64,000 nt of DNA. It comes from Brachycybe producta. Taxonomy: Eukaryota; Arthropoda; Diplopoda; Playtdesmida; Andrognathidae. The DNA lies in NCBI GenBank assembly GCA_036925085.1, contig JAUPFP010000018.1, positions 263,001 to 327,000 of the forward strand. The letters are read 5' to 3'. Made by a program: the position numbers and the translations under genes. This document shows, piece by piece, positions 1 through 13,281 of this stretch. Below the pieces are notes generated by a model. That model worked only from the letters and a program-made list of their open reading frames with translations. It was not told the origin of the DNA and did not search any database. Position 1 is the first letter of the stretch; the number at the start of each line of letters is the position of its first letter.

Positions 1-35
1 AATGCATTTAAATTATCACGTGTGTATTAGGTATT
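1..35 (+). repeat. Fragment of the fold-back element end
   Basis: The first 35 bases match the right end of the fold-back element at 5220-5254 with only a few differences, so another copy continues beyond the left edge. Confidence 0.6.
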
Positions 36-3000
36 AGCTTTTTAGAAATATTTTAAAATACCGTCAAATTTTAAAGTTTCCTTGGAACTAGAACCGTTGT
101 GCGAAATGCACAAAAAGAAAATGACTTATAAGATTGGACCACATAAACACTATGTGGAGCTTCTTCAGTAGCTAAATATCTAGTAGCACGTAGTAAGCAC
201 TAAGCAATAAAACGTGCTAGACATTTTTTTTTGAAACTTTCACATGTTACATATGAAAGAATGACAGGCCCACTTTAAATTGCAACATGTTCATCATTTT
301 TGCATTCCACTCATTTCTTGTTGCTCATATTACAATTTAAAAAGCTAATTTACTTTGCCAACTTAACTAATGGACAGAATAAATTAACTATAGCTTCCTA
401 AACTTATCAAGTAAAACAACTACTCTCGTATAGGAGGAAGGAGACCTACGGCGCTGTCAGCCAATATTCTTTTTTTTTTTAAAAAATTGATTTTCCTTTT
501 ATCACACACTCCCCATCACACACAAGCTGAGAGAATGACTCAAAATATAAAACACACATTTCCAATTACACATCTCTGATACAATTTCATTCAAAACGAT
601 CATTTTTCATATTAGAAATAAGACAGTCTTGTCTTGCGCTTTTTAACTGACATCTTCACCCCCCCCCCCCCCCAATATGCAGTCAAATATAACGAAACAC
701 ATAGTGTGTCTCCATTATAAAACAAAAATTCAACCATATAAAAAGATCGAACAATAAAGTTTCAGGTTTAAATCTATACTAAATGGAATTTCGTAAATTC
801 ACAAAAATTATGTTTTGCATAATAATTGCCATTTAATAATCAATGTAACCCTCCTTACAGTGAGAGAGACTATAGAGAAGCTTTCTATACTCGCTAGCAT
901 GTTTTAAAACACTCTGAACTTGAAGAACAGACCACATAAACGCTATGGTGGAGCTTCTGTAGTAGTTACATCGTGAGTAGCAACAGTATCACGTAGAAAA
1001 GAGTAGAGAAATTCATACACATATTGACATACCATTCACTATACTATATCTAGAATTTAGTAACTACATAAGTTATAGTCGAAACCCTAATTATGGCGTA
1101 AAATATGAACAAGAACACAGTCACGATTGGCTGGTAGTGGACAATCGCCATAAGTTGCACGCGTGGCACCACGGATAGGTGGTCTAGGTTTTAGAAAAAT
1201 CATGAGTTCTTTCCTCACCACTAATATTGATCAAATTTTAGATCGATATACAAGGCTTATTTTTTTTTTTGCCAGGCCATGTTTCAATAGAAAATTAGAT
1301 GTTAGATATTCCCTGGGTACACTCTTTTTACTTATTGCACGCCTTCAGCACAGCACTTCAAATTACCCGGTAGATAAATTCCTTTTTTCAGTGCAATATT
1401 TTCGGCATGTATGAACCATTCAGAATAGGTAATTCCAGATAAAATGTTATATCTATATGCTCATGAAAAACCAAAACCAAATCTGTGGCCTTTTTCGAAC
1501 TGGCCACGTTGCCGGTCTGTAGGCTTTTTGAAGCTTTGGCTTCCTATTTCACCTTCTAGTAAAATAATTTTAATACTTTAACTTTTGCACACAGAGCCTT
1601 CAAAGCTCACTGGGGCTCCAAAAGCTCCGGGCTCCTAGCTAAACTTCAAACTATTTAGCCTAATGGATAACCCGGCCCTGCCTCGGCACACAAGACTGTT
1701 TTTAAATTCTTGTCTTGGGTATTTCATTTTCAGTTCGTATTCGAAAACTGGAAGAAAAAAAAAGGTTTCATTTATAAAAATATATGAGATCTTGAGACTG
1801 AATCATGTCTGCAAAGGTCTAAACCTATTTCAATTTGTCACCAAAAAAAGTTGTGATATTTTCATTCCTTTTTATTGAACTTCATTATCAGTCTATACTA
1901 ACTCACAATTGAACATTTAACACACTTTAATAGTTAAAAACTTGCTCCAATTTGGCCAAATGGCGAGAAAGAAATAACTCCTGCAACTTTATTGTCAAAC
2001 CTCATTAAAAACAAAAGTCTGGTTTTTAAAATATTTTCGTGCCAAGTTATGACTTATAAGGAGTTCCATGTCATCAGTGAAAAAGATGTTGGAGAGATGA
2101 ATTTCAAACAGACAACTTATAATAAGGATAGTTAGTAGAGATAGAGACCGACGTCACACAGCTTCTTCCTACGAAACCTTGTTTTTTTTTATTTTCTTCT
2201 TCGTTGTTAGTCCCTTTCGTTAGTTTTTCTTCAAAGTTTATTCATTTCACTACAATTCAGTCAATGAACGGACAGAAAAGATACACAAAAAACCTTTTCT
2301 TTGGCGATGGTGGTGGTGGTGGTGGTCTATGGCCTTTTTTTAAAGATGAACTAACTGCTGCCACTGTTGTTCTTTTGAGAAAACAAACTTTCTCCTTCAA
2401 ACAGGATTTTGTCTAGTCTGGGCCAAGATATTTGTCACCTTCAATGGTGGTGATTAGAGAGCAATACATAAAGCCCGTGGACCAGTGGTTTTTTTTTTTT
2501 GCAAAATCTAAAGGCACCATATGTGGGTTTTGTGAGCCTCGTTGGCTTTGTGGGCCTCATGGGCTTTCTGGTACTCATGTGGTGTAAATGTAGGCTAGGT
2601 GGGTCAAAATCTTTTTTGTTGAGAAAATGATTATTGCGGTTATGGTGCCAATAACAGCAGTATAAGTTTCAATATTGTGTGTGTGCTGTTGAATAAACAA
2701 TTCATTACTTCTTAAGAATTAGAAACCAGACTAAGAAGAACCACAGAATGAATCAACCCAAGTTCTGGAGAAATTCAGCCCAAAGATTCATGATTAGGGT
2801 TGATTTCTGACAAGTTGACAGAATTATTGAACATTGTTATATATAATTTTTTTTTGTCAAAGTTGGTGACTAAAGTTCATACAAATTCAATTGTTTGTCA
2901 AAAGCTCAAAGTATTAATAAAAGTCTCTTTTTTTTTCAATTATTAACTCATCGAGTATAGAGTCAACATCCAAATACAATAAGCAGATTTTTTGTTGTTG

Positions 3001-3525
3001 TTCCTGTTTCTAATCACAAGACTCATAAAGAAGAAAAGAAAAATCTGTTCTTTAACTTTGGTAATATCATATTCTAGCAAGTGACAGTAGTCTCGATTGC
3101 TTAATTTGCAATGTACAAAGGTGTTCAATGTTTGTCAATGGTTGTCTGTGTTCTGTTACTTAATGAGACTGTTCGAGAATCATTACTATAATAATTCATG
3201 ATGTTTCTTCAGGCACGATTGCGTTTTGAACGACAACGAGGGTTGGAGGTGTTGGTTAGCCATGCTTCCAGTTACAGAGAGCTGAGGAATGATAATTTAG
3301 TCCACAGGTTCTTAACCTTTTTACCATTACAGACCCCCAAATGGATTGCCCAACCCAATACCCATCCATCAAATTGATAATGCTGATAGTTTATTCTAAT
3401 GTAGCAATATCTTTTTTAAACAACTGTTCCCGAGATCGAGTCCCATACCCCCGGTTAAGAAGCCCTCATCTTGTCTCTGGCATATGCGATCGAGTCTCAT
3501 CAGAATTGAATTGGTCACTTTCATC
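36..3525. other. No gene seen; low-complexity AT-rich sequence
   Basis: I see no supported exon. It contains a run of 15 C at 659-673, a (TGG)n stretch near 2306-2325 and several A or T runs. Open frames here are short, unrelated to known families and often start at non-ATG codons. Confidence 0.5.
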
Positions 3526-3529
3526 TTAA

Positions 3530-3828
3530 GGTGGCCGGCCATTCATGTTGGAATCTGGACTGGCAGTCCAGAACCGTCGTTGATCCCATCGTCCACGGGC
3601 TCATAGGGTCAGGGACCGTCAGTAGAAATCTGTCAAAAATTTTGATCGGGGGAATTCTCTAAAAGGGGCCAGGTTGACAAATGAAAAATCAAATATTCAA
3701 AAAACCTCTTGCTATCCGTCGTATCTGATCCGTAAGTTGATGGCTAAAAAAAAGGGATCAGATATGGACTGAAAAGAAATCAGATCCACGACCTCTGTCA
3801 GTCCAGATCCCATCGTGAACGGCCACCT
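3530..3828. mobile_element. Inverted-repeat element (MITE) flanked by TTAA
   Basis: The ends GGTGGCCGGCCATTCATG and CGTGAACGGCCACC are inverted copies. TTAA lies immediately outside on both sides (3526-3529, 3829-3832), as expected for a piggyBac-type insertion, though TTAA is also common by chance. Internal sequence such as GATCAGAT and TCTGGACTG recurs in the cluster at 18.25-18.95 kb. Confidence 0.6.
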
Positions 3829-4061
3829 TTAAATTTCATTTTTGGTCACTAGAAAATGATCTTATGATTTGGTTATTTATTCAGGGCTTCAAAACTTTTC
3901 CTATTTTACTTACATACACAACATTCCCACCCACCCACCCACCCCTCCCCTCCCCTCCCCTCTCCCCCTTTTCTTTTCAGATCACTTTTTTAAATATTTC
4001 ACCATAGTGATTATTTCATTTACCTACTAATTTCACGCATTTACAAATGAAGATAATGAAG

Positions 4062-4140
4062 ATATCCGGGCTAATTTATTATGCAGTTAGAAGTTTAGTC
4101 TACTGAAACTTTTAACAACATAATAAATCAGCCCGGATAT
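4062..4140. repeat. Small palindromic element
   Basis: ATATCCGGGCTAATTTATTATG at the left pairs with CATAATAAATCAGCCCGGATAT at the right: 22-base arms with few mismatches around a 35-base loop. Confidence 0.7.
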
Positions 4141-4747
4141 ATATTTTAGCAATTATTTCGTCCATGTAAACGTGGTAAATTTTCGTTATTAACAACTTTG
4201 TAATATCTTCTCAATAAATTTAAAAAATAAATTGATACCGTGTTAAAAATTAAAGAGTATTACTAATTACTATTTTATATAAAAATTAAAAAAAAAATAA
4301 GCTTTTTATTGCAGTTTGAAGTTTTAAGCTGTTTCTTGCTTCATTCTGTTTTAATTGACATTTTTTAAATAAAATAGATTAAAAAATAGTAAATTTTTTA
4401 AAAAAAATAAAACAATAGGATTTTGTTTTATCTAAATCAGATTTTTTCACATATTTAAAATTTAAAATTGCCCTTTTATTATTAACTGAAAATCCATGCA
4501 TAACTAAGGGTTCAATCTGTTTAATTCACCTGTCAAGCACGTTATTATTCCAACAGTTCATTTCATAAAAGAGAAAAAAATGCAACTGAAAAAATAAAAA
4601 AAACTGAAAAAAGAATTCTAAATGTGATTTAAATCAATTGATTTTAATAGAAAAAAGTCACAAAAGTTAAATTTAAAAAAAAAAATGAAAATTAAATTAA
4701 ATGCACATGAAATGAACATAAAACGTTTAATTTTCTAGTTTCTAAAT

Positions 4748-5254
4748 ACCTAGCACACACCTGATAATTTAAATGCATGATAAACGTGTTGTACATAGCC
4801 CCTCTGTGAAGGCCGGCAAACAAACAATACGTTGAAATCAATTTATTCAGATAATAATCTGAAAATATTGAGTTAATACTTAAATATAAAATATAAACTA
4901 TTGACAAAATATTGATTTGGTATTTCAATTTAAAATATTAATAATAAAAGTCAATTTTTATTTGGTTCATGTCCTTAACTGGATTCCGTATAATTCACCT
5001 AAACACATTTCATTTGAATGAGTTAAATGCATTCCAATTAAATGTGTTTAACTGAGATTACAGTATTATTATATTAATATTTTAAATTGAAATACTAAAT
5101 CAATATTTTGTCATTTAAGTATTAACTCAATATTTTTAAGATTATTAACTGAATAAATTGAATCCGACATATTGTTTGTTTGTCCTTCACAGGGCTCTGT
5201 AGAACGCGTTTATTATTTAAATGCATTTAAATTATCAGGTGTTTACTAGGTGTA
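4748..5254. mobile_element. Fold-back element with ~200-bp inverted arms
   Basis: The left arm (4748-4950) and right arm (about 5065-5254) are diverged inverted copies. They share ACCTAG...CCTGATAATTTAAATGCAT, the 'AAACAAACAATA' block and 'ATTGACAAAATATTGATTT'. The centre holds GGATTCCGTATAATTCACCTAAACAC. A single-arm copy is at 9873-10145, a fragment is at the window start, and the central motif recurs at 24669-24720. Confidence 0.8.
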
Positions 5255-8200
5255 TGGGTCGTATTCTTAATGACTGCAAAGGTAAAACTAGTGCTAATGT
5301 ATGACATTAGTACTAGCTTCAAGTTAGCATTTATCAAGAATATCAATCTAACATGCTTTCAATTTATTTGTCAAGCTGTTTCTAAAGGTGGATTAACTGT
5401 TGAGCTGAAGATGAACATCTTGTAGCTGAAGATGAAAAATAGTGTCATGGTGGCCATGGTATATTTGGTGTTATATACGTCATCTTCAGCTACAAAAGAT
5501 TGAACTTGAGCGCGCCACTAAACCCGCCTTAAAAAAGTATACTGAATGGGAAAAAGGACTCTTTCTATAAGGATCACATCCCTCCTCCATATTTTAGAAA
5601 TTAATAGCACAAAATAAACCTGAAATTACAGTGAGAAGATTAGTATTACACACGAACAAAGGAAAGAACACACTCAAGAACCACATTTTTAAAAGAAAAC
5701 TTTTACAAGCACAAACAAAAAATCAGCTGAATGGATATTTGATTCTGAAGTTTAAATATGTTGTTTGCATAACACTAGTAAACACACCATGTGTGTGTGT
5801 GTGTTTCATTTAATAGTGATATAATAAACCTGATATGGGTGAAACTTTATATTTTATCTGACCATTATATAGTTCAATAAATTACAATTTTTTTTTTACA
5901 TCATGTAGGCAGGCCTATTTCTGTCTTGTTTCATTTACACACATTATATGATTATCATCATTTTACGCTTTTAGCATCTCCAGAATAAAAAGAAAAAAAG
6001 TTCAAAAAAGCTGTAAAAAATACTATTTAACACCTAAACAGCTACCAAAGATCATTTGAACCAATGAAAATAAGCTAACAATGATGCAAATGAACAACAC
6101 TTGAGTACTAAAAAAGTAATGACTTGTAAAAGTTGGCAAAAAAGAACACTGAAAAAATTGAAACTTTATCAAACACATGTTAATATTATCTTGAAAACGT
6201 CCTATTTATAACTATTCACCCCACCCCTCTTTTTTTTTCTCTCTTAAGTTACCCCCATCACCATCATTAAAAATAATTTCAAAAATAGAAAACACAATTA
6301 TTAACATATATCTAAAATAGCAAAATTTAACAATGTCAATGTCTCACCAAAATTGTATGAAAAAAAAAAAAAATTCCAAGTTGCTACCAAAAAGAAACTT
6401 GTGAGAATAATTGTCACACCGACCGACAGAAGCGCGTCAATTTCAAATAAAACAGAAGTAACCAAACTATAGTTTGTGTTTCAATGCAAAAATAAACTGA
6501 GTTGTATTAATATAAAGCCCATTGTTCAATGAAGACTAAAAAAAAACCCAAAAAGAGAAAAGCGAAAAAATAATCTCCCACAAATAACGAGTTTTTAGTC
6601 TTGTAAAGTGACTTCTTCTTGTGAGTCAACTATTCCCGTCCCATCTCATGAATGGCGCCAAAGATTTTTTTTTTCCATTTCTCAAACTACGTCATCAAAC
6701 ATCTTACGAAGAAAAAAAAAAAACGTATCAAAAATAAAAGTATACAAGCAATGCCATCTTGTGTCGATTTTTATCAGACGTTTTTAAAAAACCCAACTTT
6801 GGCACTTGCAGTTTTTACCAATAGAGTGGGGGGTTCTTCTGGCGAACTGGAACAGTTCCAATTGTGCTCTACTTCAGTCTTTTCTCCTATCACCTCTCTC
6901 TCTCCCCCCCCCCTATGTTCAGACTATTGGATTCCATTTGTAAACATAAAACGACCTCAAACACTTGAGTGGCACGTGTTAATTGTAGGTCTCCTTTCGA
7001 GTCTTGATAACACTCAGAAGAATTTTAAAAAGTATACACATGTAAAAGACAAACTAGCTTTTCAGAAAGTATAGCTAGATTCGATCAGATTGCTTGGGAG
7101 ATTGCAAGCTAAAGCTTTGGAATTCCCAAATTTGAGTTAGAACGTTTAAAAGTTCACTTTTGGGTACCTGGGCCCTAGGGAATGTTATTTAGACCTCCCG
7201 CAGGCGATGCGAGTCGGCACACCACCATTTCCGATACAAATCTATCTGTAGCTCAAAACTCTTATTATGAAAAAAGTAGACAACAAAGGTGTGTTTTCAT
7301 GCATGCTATATCTTTTGCATAGGTTACATGAGCTGAGCGCTGTGTCACAAGATCCCGTTGGAAACTACTTAAAAGTGTCACAAAGCTAAAGCAAAAATTG
7401 TTTTCAATAGAAGTAGGTGGGAGAGGGGGGCTTTTGCTTCCTTATAACTTGTAAGGTATAAAATGTAAGCTTGAGGATGGGTGCAGTACTTTATATCCTC
7501 CGAAACACAAAAGACAGCAAGATTCCTGGCAAAGACAGAACCGAGCTATGTGTTCCTTTTATGACACAACGGAAAGCCAAATGTCAATTCCCAGCATGAA
7601 TAACGCACCTGTAATAAGTTGCATGCTGTATCTTGAACACAGCTCAGAGTTTGAATTTAGAAGCTCAAAGCGGGCATAAAATCTAGCTAAGCTGCACTCT
7701 CGAGAGCTATATTTTCTTCTATATATTGTATACTCTCTACCACCAAGCTAGAAATTCAGTTCAACGTCAGAACAGAGATTTCTGAGGGGAAAACCCAACT
7801 TTTCACGTTATAAAATTGTGTTGATCTCTAGGAAGACACATCAAGCATGTATTATTTGTCATACTAATAACTAATGTTCGGATTTTCATGAAAAATCAAG
7901 TAACTATTTCTCCATCTGTGGCCCAAGTGCCAATTGTGAAGAAATCATCATCATCATCATGAGTAGAACAACTGCAATTATGCTTTTTTCTAATCAAGGT
8001 TGGTTAGAGGCTAGATGTTTGATTACTATCAGGTGTCGACTAGTTTTTTTTTTTTTAAATAAAATCTTAATTGTTGGTTGATCTAAACGGGGATTTCGTA
8101 ATTCACAAATTGGCTCTTGAACCACAGATCGAGAAAAAGTTGTTTGATTTTTTATGAAATATATCCGAACCCTACTTAATAACAATAATAAAATATGATA

Positions 8201-9872
8201 CGATATTACCAATAATTGAAATAAGCTATAATTAAAATTGCCTCCACCATCTTGATTGAACTAATAAAATACTAAAAAATAAAAGAGGACCCCCTTTTTT
8301 TTTGCCTACCTTATCCAAATGTAAATTGAGCTGATGAATTCTAAAAATAGCGCGTTTTAAATAATAATTGTTCTCGAAACACAACTAAGAAGAACGTGTA
8401 ATTAATAATTATATATATAAAGACAGATATAAATTTCAGAAGACGAACAATTGCGAAACTCAATCGACTGATCAATGAGTAATAATCAATAATTAATGTA
8501 ATAAAAAACCAAAAAAGATCAAGAGTGTGCAACTCTTATTATCTGAGTTGAAAGTAAGAAGAAAAGGAGGAGCGAGCACACACACACCAAGAATAAAAAC
8601 AGAACACACTTTTTTTTTAGGGTGTCCTTTCTCTCACCCACTACTGAGTGTGATATGTAGAGCAAGTTGGTGGTGGTAAAAGTGGTCAAATTTATGATGG
8701 AAACAAAGGGGTAAAAAAAAGTGGACACACCATAAGTGTTATTATTATAATCGATTCTATATCTGGAACACTTTGTACTCATTACACTTTTTTTTTTGTG
8801 TGTCGAAAATCTAGAACACAACAATCCACCCTCCTTGCAACACTAGTTTTACACCTATAGAGTGAGTGAGTGAGTACTTCTAAAATTGATAAATGTTATT
8901 GCCAATAGGCTCGCGCAACTATGACGTAAAACCCAAATTTATAAAATAAAGAAATAAATTAAAAAGTAAAAGGATTTGCACTTTTTTTCAAATCACTTTT
9001 ATGAAGAGTAACTTCAAACTTAATAAATATTAATTACAAATTTTAAAGATCATCATTTTATCTTATCCATTTTAATTGCAGATTTCACTAACTGATGATG
9101 TCCGTGTTGTGTATCTCATATTAAACAATTTATTTGCGTGTGTGTGTGTACAAGTATGTATGACATATCGGATTATTATGTTAAAAACTTTAAAATCTTT
9201 TCCAAAGTATTTACATGTTCCAGGTTACAATCACACTTTTATTTGGTTTAAATCACATGATATTTTGTGTAAATGTGTTTTTAGAATCACTTTATTCCCC
9301 CCCCCCCACTGATTTTTCAAAATTTCAACTGAATCCTTTCACAATTTCACATTTTTAACCCATGATAGTTAGCATCATTAGTTTTCTGCTAAAATTCAAG
9401 CATTTTTTAAAGGAAAAACTCAATTTAAAAAATCATACATTAATCCCATATTGACATTGCACAACCTAACAGATGGCGTTGTTAGTTGAAATTTGCAATA
9501 TTTGAGTGATAATAATCGGTATTGCGAGCGATCAGACCATTTCAATCGATAAAAACCTCGCTTCATCGAATGACGTCATACATTATTTTGGTTCCAAATT
9601 TGAACTTGTACAGACTATTGTAACATAGTTTCAACTTTTGTACATGGATAACAAGGTTTACAAGATGGCTTCAACTTTTAAGCATGTCAATTCTCATGCT
9701 GGGTGAACTTCAGTGGAAATCACTAGCAAACTTTAGAGCTGAGCAACGCGTTGCCCTTCCTGAACGCTCACTAGCGCCAGAGAACAGAGCATTTGTTAGA
9801 TCGAATTCTTACTAGATGCCATATTCGTGGTCTTCTCTTTCCAAATGTATTTAGACTATGGATTTCTTTTAT
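5255..9872. other. No gene seen; scattered repeats
   Basis: It begins with a small element whose 'GTATTCTTAATGACTGC' start is shared with 60325-60450. It also contains a (GT)n run at about 5791, runs of C at 6904-6913 and 9297-9307, and a (CAT)n stretch near 7947. The longest open frame (6652-7074) is built on poly-T/A and poly-C and does not look like protein coding sequence. Confidence 0.5.
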
Positions 9873-10145
9873 ACCTAGTACACACTTGATAATTTAAATA
9901 CATTTAAATAATGTGTTCTACAGAGCCCTCTGAAGGATAAACAAACAACATGTCGAATTCAATTTATTCAGTTAATAATCTGAAAATATTGAGTTATTAA
10001 TTAAATATAAAATATATAAACTATTGACAAAATATTGATTTAGTATTTCAATTTAAAATATTAATAATTAAAGTCAATTTTTATTTGGTTCATGTTGTCC
10101 TTAACTGGATTCCGTATAATTCACCTAAACACATTTAATTTGAAT
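9873..10145 (+). mobile_element. Single-arm copy of the fold-back element
   Basis: It matches 4748-5010 in the same orientation, including ACCTAGTACACACTTGATAA, the CAAACAACATGTCGAATTC block and GGATTCCGTATAATTCACC. It runs directly into the 10146-10735 repeat, so the two may be parts of one composite element. Confidence 0.7.
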
Positions 10146-10735
10146 TCATTTAAAACTCATGTGTGTACAAGCCTTTTACTGCAAGGTATTATTAGGACAA
10201 ATTTAATTTAACAATAATTTTGTGTAAACCATGTCTAAATTACAACTACTTATGATTGGGATTTGCCCCCCCCCCCCTTTGCCACATGGTGTATTGGGAT
10301 GAATTTGAATTGAAATCAACTTTGAGGCACATCTTCAATTTTTATGCATTCTTTAAATTGTACGCATGCCTTCAAACTCTTACGTGCATTGGATAATTAT
10401 TTTTTAAGTTCAGTTACTGTATATAGTTAGAAGATATTTTACTAGCTTCTTCAAGAACATCGATGTATCGAGTGATACATTGATGTTCAGGAATCATGAT
10501 ACAAGCATACATTAAACACCAATATTTGAACATATAATACACACTCATAACCAACACTTACCATGGTCTCAGTCGCCTGAGACACTAACCACTACACCAC
10601 CAACACAAGACTCGATTACACCTTGTTTTTTCTTAATTTTCAGACCTTTTTCATTATAATAGGCAGTATCACAAATAAATGTGTTTTTTGTATAATTTAC
10701 TTGTTTCCTTTAAATTTATGTGACTTAAAAATCGA
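10146..10735. repeat. Interspersed repeat, copy 1 (second copy at 23536-24700)
   Basis: Long near-identical stretches are shared with 23536-23900 ('GTGTACAAGCCTTTTACTGC', 'TTGTGTAAACCATGTC', 'TCAAGAACATCGATGTATCG') and with 24520-24670 ('CCATGGTCTCAGTC', 'TTTAAATTTATGTG'). It contains a 12-C run at 10266-10277. No reading frame is retained. Confidence 0.85.
10555..10612 (-). repeat. tRNA-like SINE head
   Basis: On the - strand, 'GGTGGTGTAGTGGTTAGTGT' resembles the 5' part and A box of a tRNA (Asp/Glu/Gly-like GTAGTGGTTAG). It is followed by a perfect CTCAG-GCGA-CTGAG hairpin. No clear B box follows, so it reads as a SINE relic, not a tRNA gene. A partly deleted copy lies at 24518-24565. Confidence 0.35.
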
Positions 10736-10992
10736 TTTAGGTTTATTTGATTTAAATCAATTTTTTTTAAACTAAACTTCCAGTTATTGTTTTTTTTTTG
10801 TACTTTTTAATTGTACTTTGCTTGAATTTAAACAAAGTTAAAATTATAACATTAATTATGCTATGCTATCACTTAAAATGAAATGAATGATGAAAATATA
10901 AACAGCCGACGAGAAACATCCAGAAATTTTATTCGGCTATTTTAACTGAAATTTACAGAGCCCTGTAAAGGACATGCGAGATTTTTTTTAAA

Positions 10993-11449
10993 AATCTCGA
11001 CATTCCGACTTTAATCTCGACATTTCGACTTTAATCTCGACATTTCGACTTTAATCTCGACATTTCGACTTTAATCTCGACATTTCGACTTTAATCTCGA
11101 CATTTCGACTTTAATCTCGACATTTCGACTTTAATCTCGACATTTCGACTTTAATCTCGACATTTCGACTTTAATCTCGACATTTCGACTTTAATCTCGA
11201 CATTTCGACTTTAATCTCGAAATTTCGACTTTAATCTCGACATTTCGACTTTTAATCTCTTATTCGGCCATGTTAATTATGCCATGTTGTGCGCACCATA
11301 CTCTAATAATTAAATTATTGGAAGCGCCCTCTTTTAGCAGCAATAACTTAATTATTAGAGTATGGTGCGCACAACATGGCGTAATTAACATGACCGAATA
11401 AAAGATTAAAAGTCGAAATGTCGAGATTAAAGTCGAAATTGTCGAGATT
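10993..11449. mobile_element. Palindromic element with a 20-bp minisatellite grown in one arm
   Basis: About 13 head-to-tail copies of the 20-bp unit AATCTCGACATTTCGACTTT fill 10993-11257. They are followed by an inverted repeat with arms of about 65 bp ('TTAATTATGCCATGTTGTGC' against 'GCACAACATGGCGTAATTAA', about 11258-11400). The other arm ends with only about two inverted copies of the same 20-bp unit (11405-11449). Confidence 0.9.
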
Positions 11450-11459
11450 TAAAAAAAAA

Positions 11460-13090
11460 CAAATGGAGAAAAAAAAAACTTCCAAAAAATCTTCCTCTCC
11501 AATAAAAAAAAACTGTCACCATGTTAAATTAATATTTTAAAAAAATGTCAACCTCAAAACTGAAGCTTAACTTTTTGAACTACCGTCCTAATATATATTA
11601 TGTGCATAATTACAATATATTCAAATAATATTACAAACTGACAAAAAAAACTATTGTTTTCATTCAAGAAAATGAGCCCCTCTCCTCAGAACAATGAAAT
11701 TTATTCGTTCAAAAGTCAAATAAAAAACCGTGGTTCATGTATTGAATAATAATAAAATATTCTCTTTAGACACACAATTCTACGTATTGACAGACTTGAT
11801 TGAAAGAAAAGATGGAGAGAAAACGATGACACAATGCCAACAAATTGAGTTACAAAAACGTACAAGGTGTGTCTCAAAAAAATAGACATGAAAGCATTTT
11901 GAAAAACATTATGTACAATGTTTTCATTGTAGTGCTTTTTCAGGGCATCTTTGCCATTTTGTTATTGTTAAATATAAATTATAATGTGAATTGTGAAGGT
12001 TCACTTCTACAAAAGCAAGCTGTTAAGATTTTGCTTTTCGCTACCAAATCATCATATGAAGGGGTCATATGCCCCATGGCTTATCAGTGACCCACAAATG
12101 AACAATATCCTGCTACTTATATACTGACCCCCCCCCCCCTTCTCTCTTTATCTACGTCTGTTTGGCCAATACCTACGTCAATTTACTTTCTTAAGCTTCT
12201 AGATTACGATTTGTATAAACAAATACAGAAAGGCTATTATTTAGTTGTAGAATAGCAAGCAGCAGTAAATGATAAGGAATTTAGATGAATGAAATCAATT
12301 CCATTCAATCTGGAAAGAAAAGGTCACGTCAATTAAAATTTCAGGAAAAGCAAACATTTAGCAACTGGCAGTGTTTGTGTATCTAGTAGGCCTATGTGTG
12401 TGTCTGTACTAACTAATCCCAATGATAGCGAACTATCACCTAGAGGTTACAATTTTATTGAATGTACAGCAGTTCATTGTCCCAATAGACAACTTTCAAA
12501 GTAATTTTTTCCTCTCTCTCTCTCTCTTGGGTCTATATAACTTATCTCAAGAGCGATAGATATGCAAGGCAATATCGGACACCATATTTCTTATTACTAA
12601 ATCCGTCAGGTGAAAGAATTTTGAACGTTTTAACCCTTCCAACTATAAATAAAAAGCTGAGCTTAGCTTAGCTCTAAATAACACTCAAACGTTTATGATG
12701 AAACTAAGAATTTGCCCTATTTTTTTTTTTAATTTTTAGCACTGACATGCCTAATTTAAATATTAACATATTCAGTTCAGAAGCCCACGCAAAGTATGAA
12801 TGACATCATTACTGACCTCTCTCTCTCTCTGATGTCACTGATGACTATCTAAGTCACATGATGCAAGCATTGACTGAAAGGGTTCTTTTCTTTTGGGTGG
12901 GATTTTCTTTCTCTAATGAAACTTGACCTCTTCAGACGCCTCCTTTTCATTTGGAAAATAGTAATGACAAACACATTAAGTACAATAAAACTTAAAAAGA
13001 ACCGCCCTATGCATCAGTTGGTTAACAACTAAACCACTGGGTGCATTTGTGCACACACTAAAGTGTAAATTCGCTTCACAATATTGTTAA
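11460..13090. other. No gene seen; simple sequence
   Basis: It contains a 12-C run at 12128-12139 and two short (CT)n runs near 12513 and 12818. I see no exon with family similarity. Confidence 0.5.
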
Positions 13091-13094
13091 TGAC

Positions 13095-13281
13095 TTGTTT
13101 CCATTGGGGTGAAAAAATCTGAACTTAAGGAAAATTTCAACTGGTGAAAAACTGAACAAACGAGGACGTTTGCCTATGACAGTGAATGGTCAGAGGCCAC
13201 GTGTTTCTTCCATTTTTCACCAGTTCAAATTTTCCACAATTGAACACATTTGAAAAATTTTTTCACCCCACTGGAAACAAC
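13095..13281. mobile_element. MITE with TTGTTTCCA termini
   Basis: The left end TTGTTTCCATTGGGGTGAAA pairs with the right end TTTCACCCCACTGGAAACAA. The element is about 187 bp with no ORF. Central CACCAGTTCAAATTTTCC also pairs with GGAAAATTTCAACTGGTG, so the whole unit can fold. Confidence 0.75.

Noticed and set aside
6652..7074. 140-codon open frame on the + strand
   Set aside because: It runs through poly-T, poly-A and poly-C tracts, with no domain and no splice context that would suggest coding.
10565..10608. Functional tRNA gene
   Set aside because: Only an A-box-like half is present; no T-arm, B box or acceptor stem can be paired.
10993..11257. CRISPR-like array
   Set aside because: 20-bp units without spacers; it is the arm of a palindromic element.
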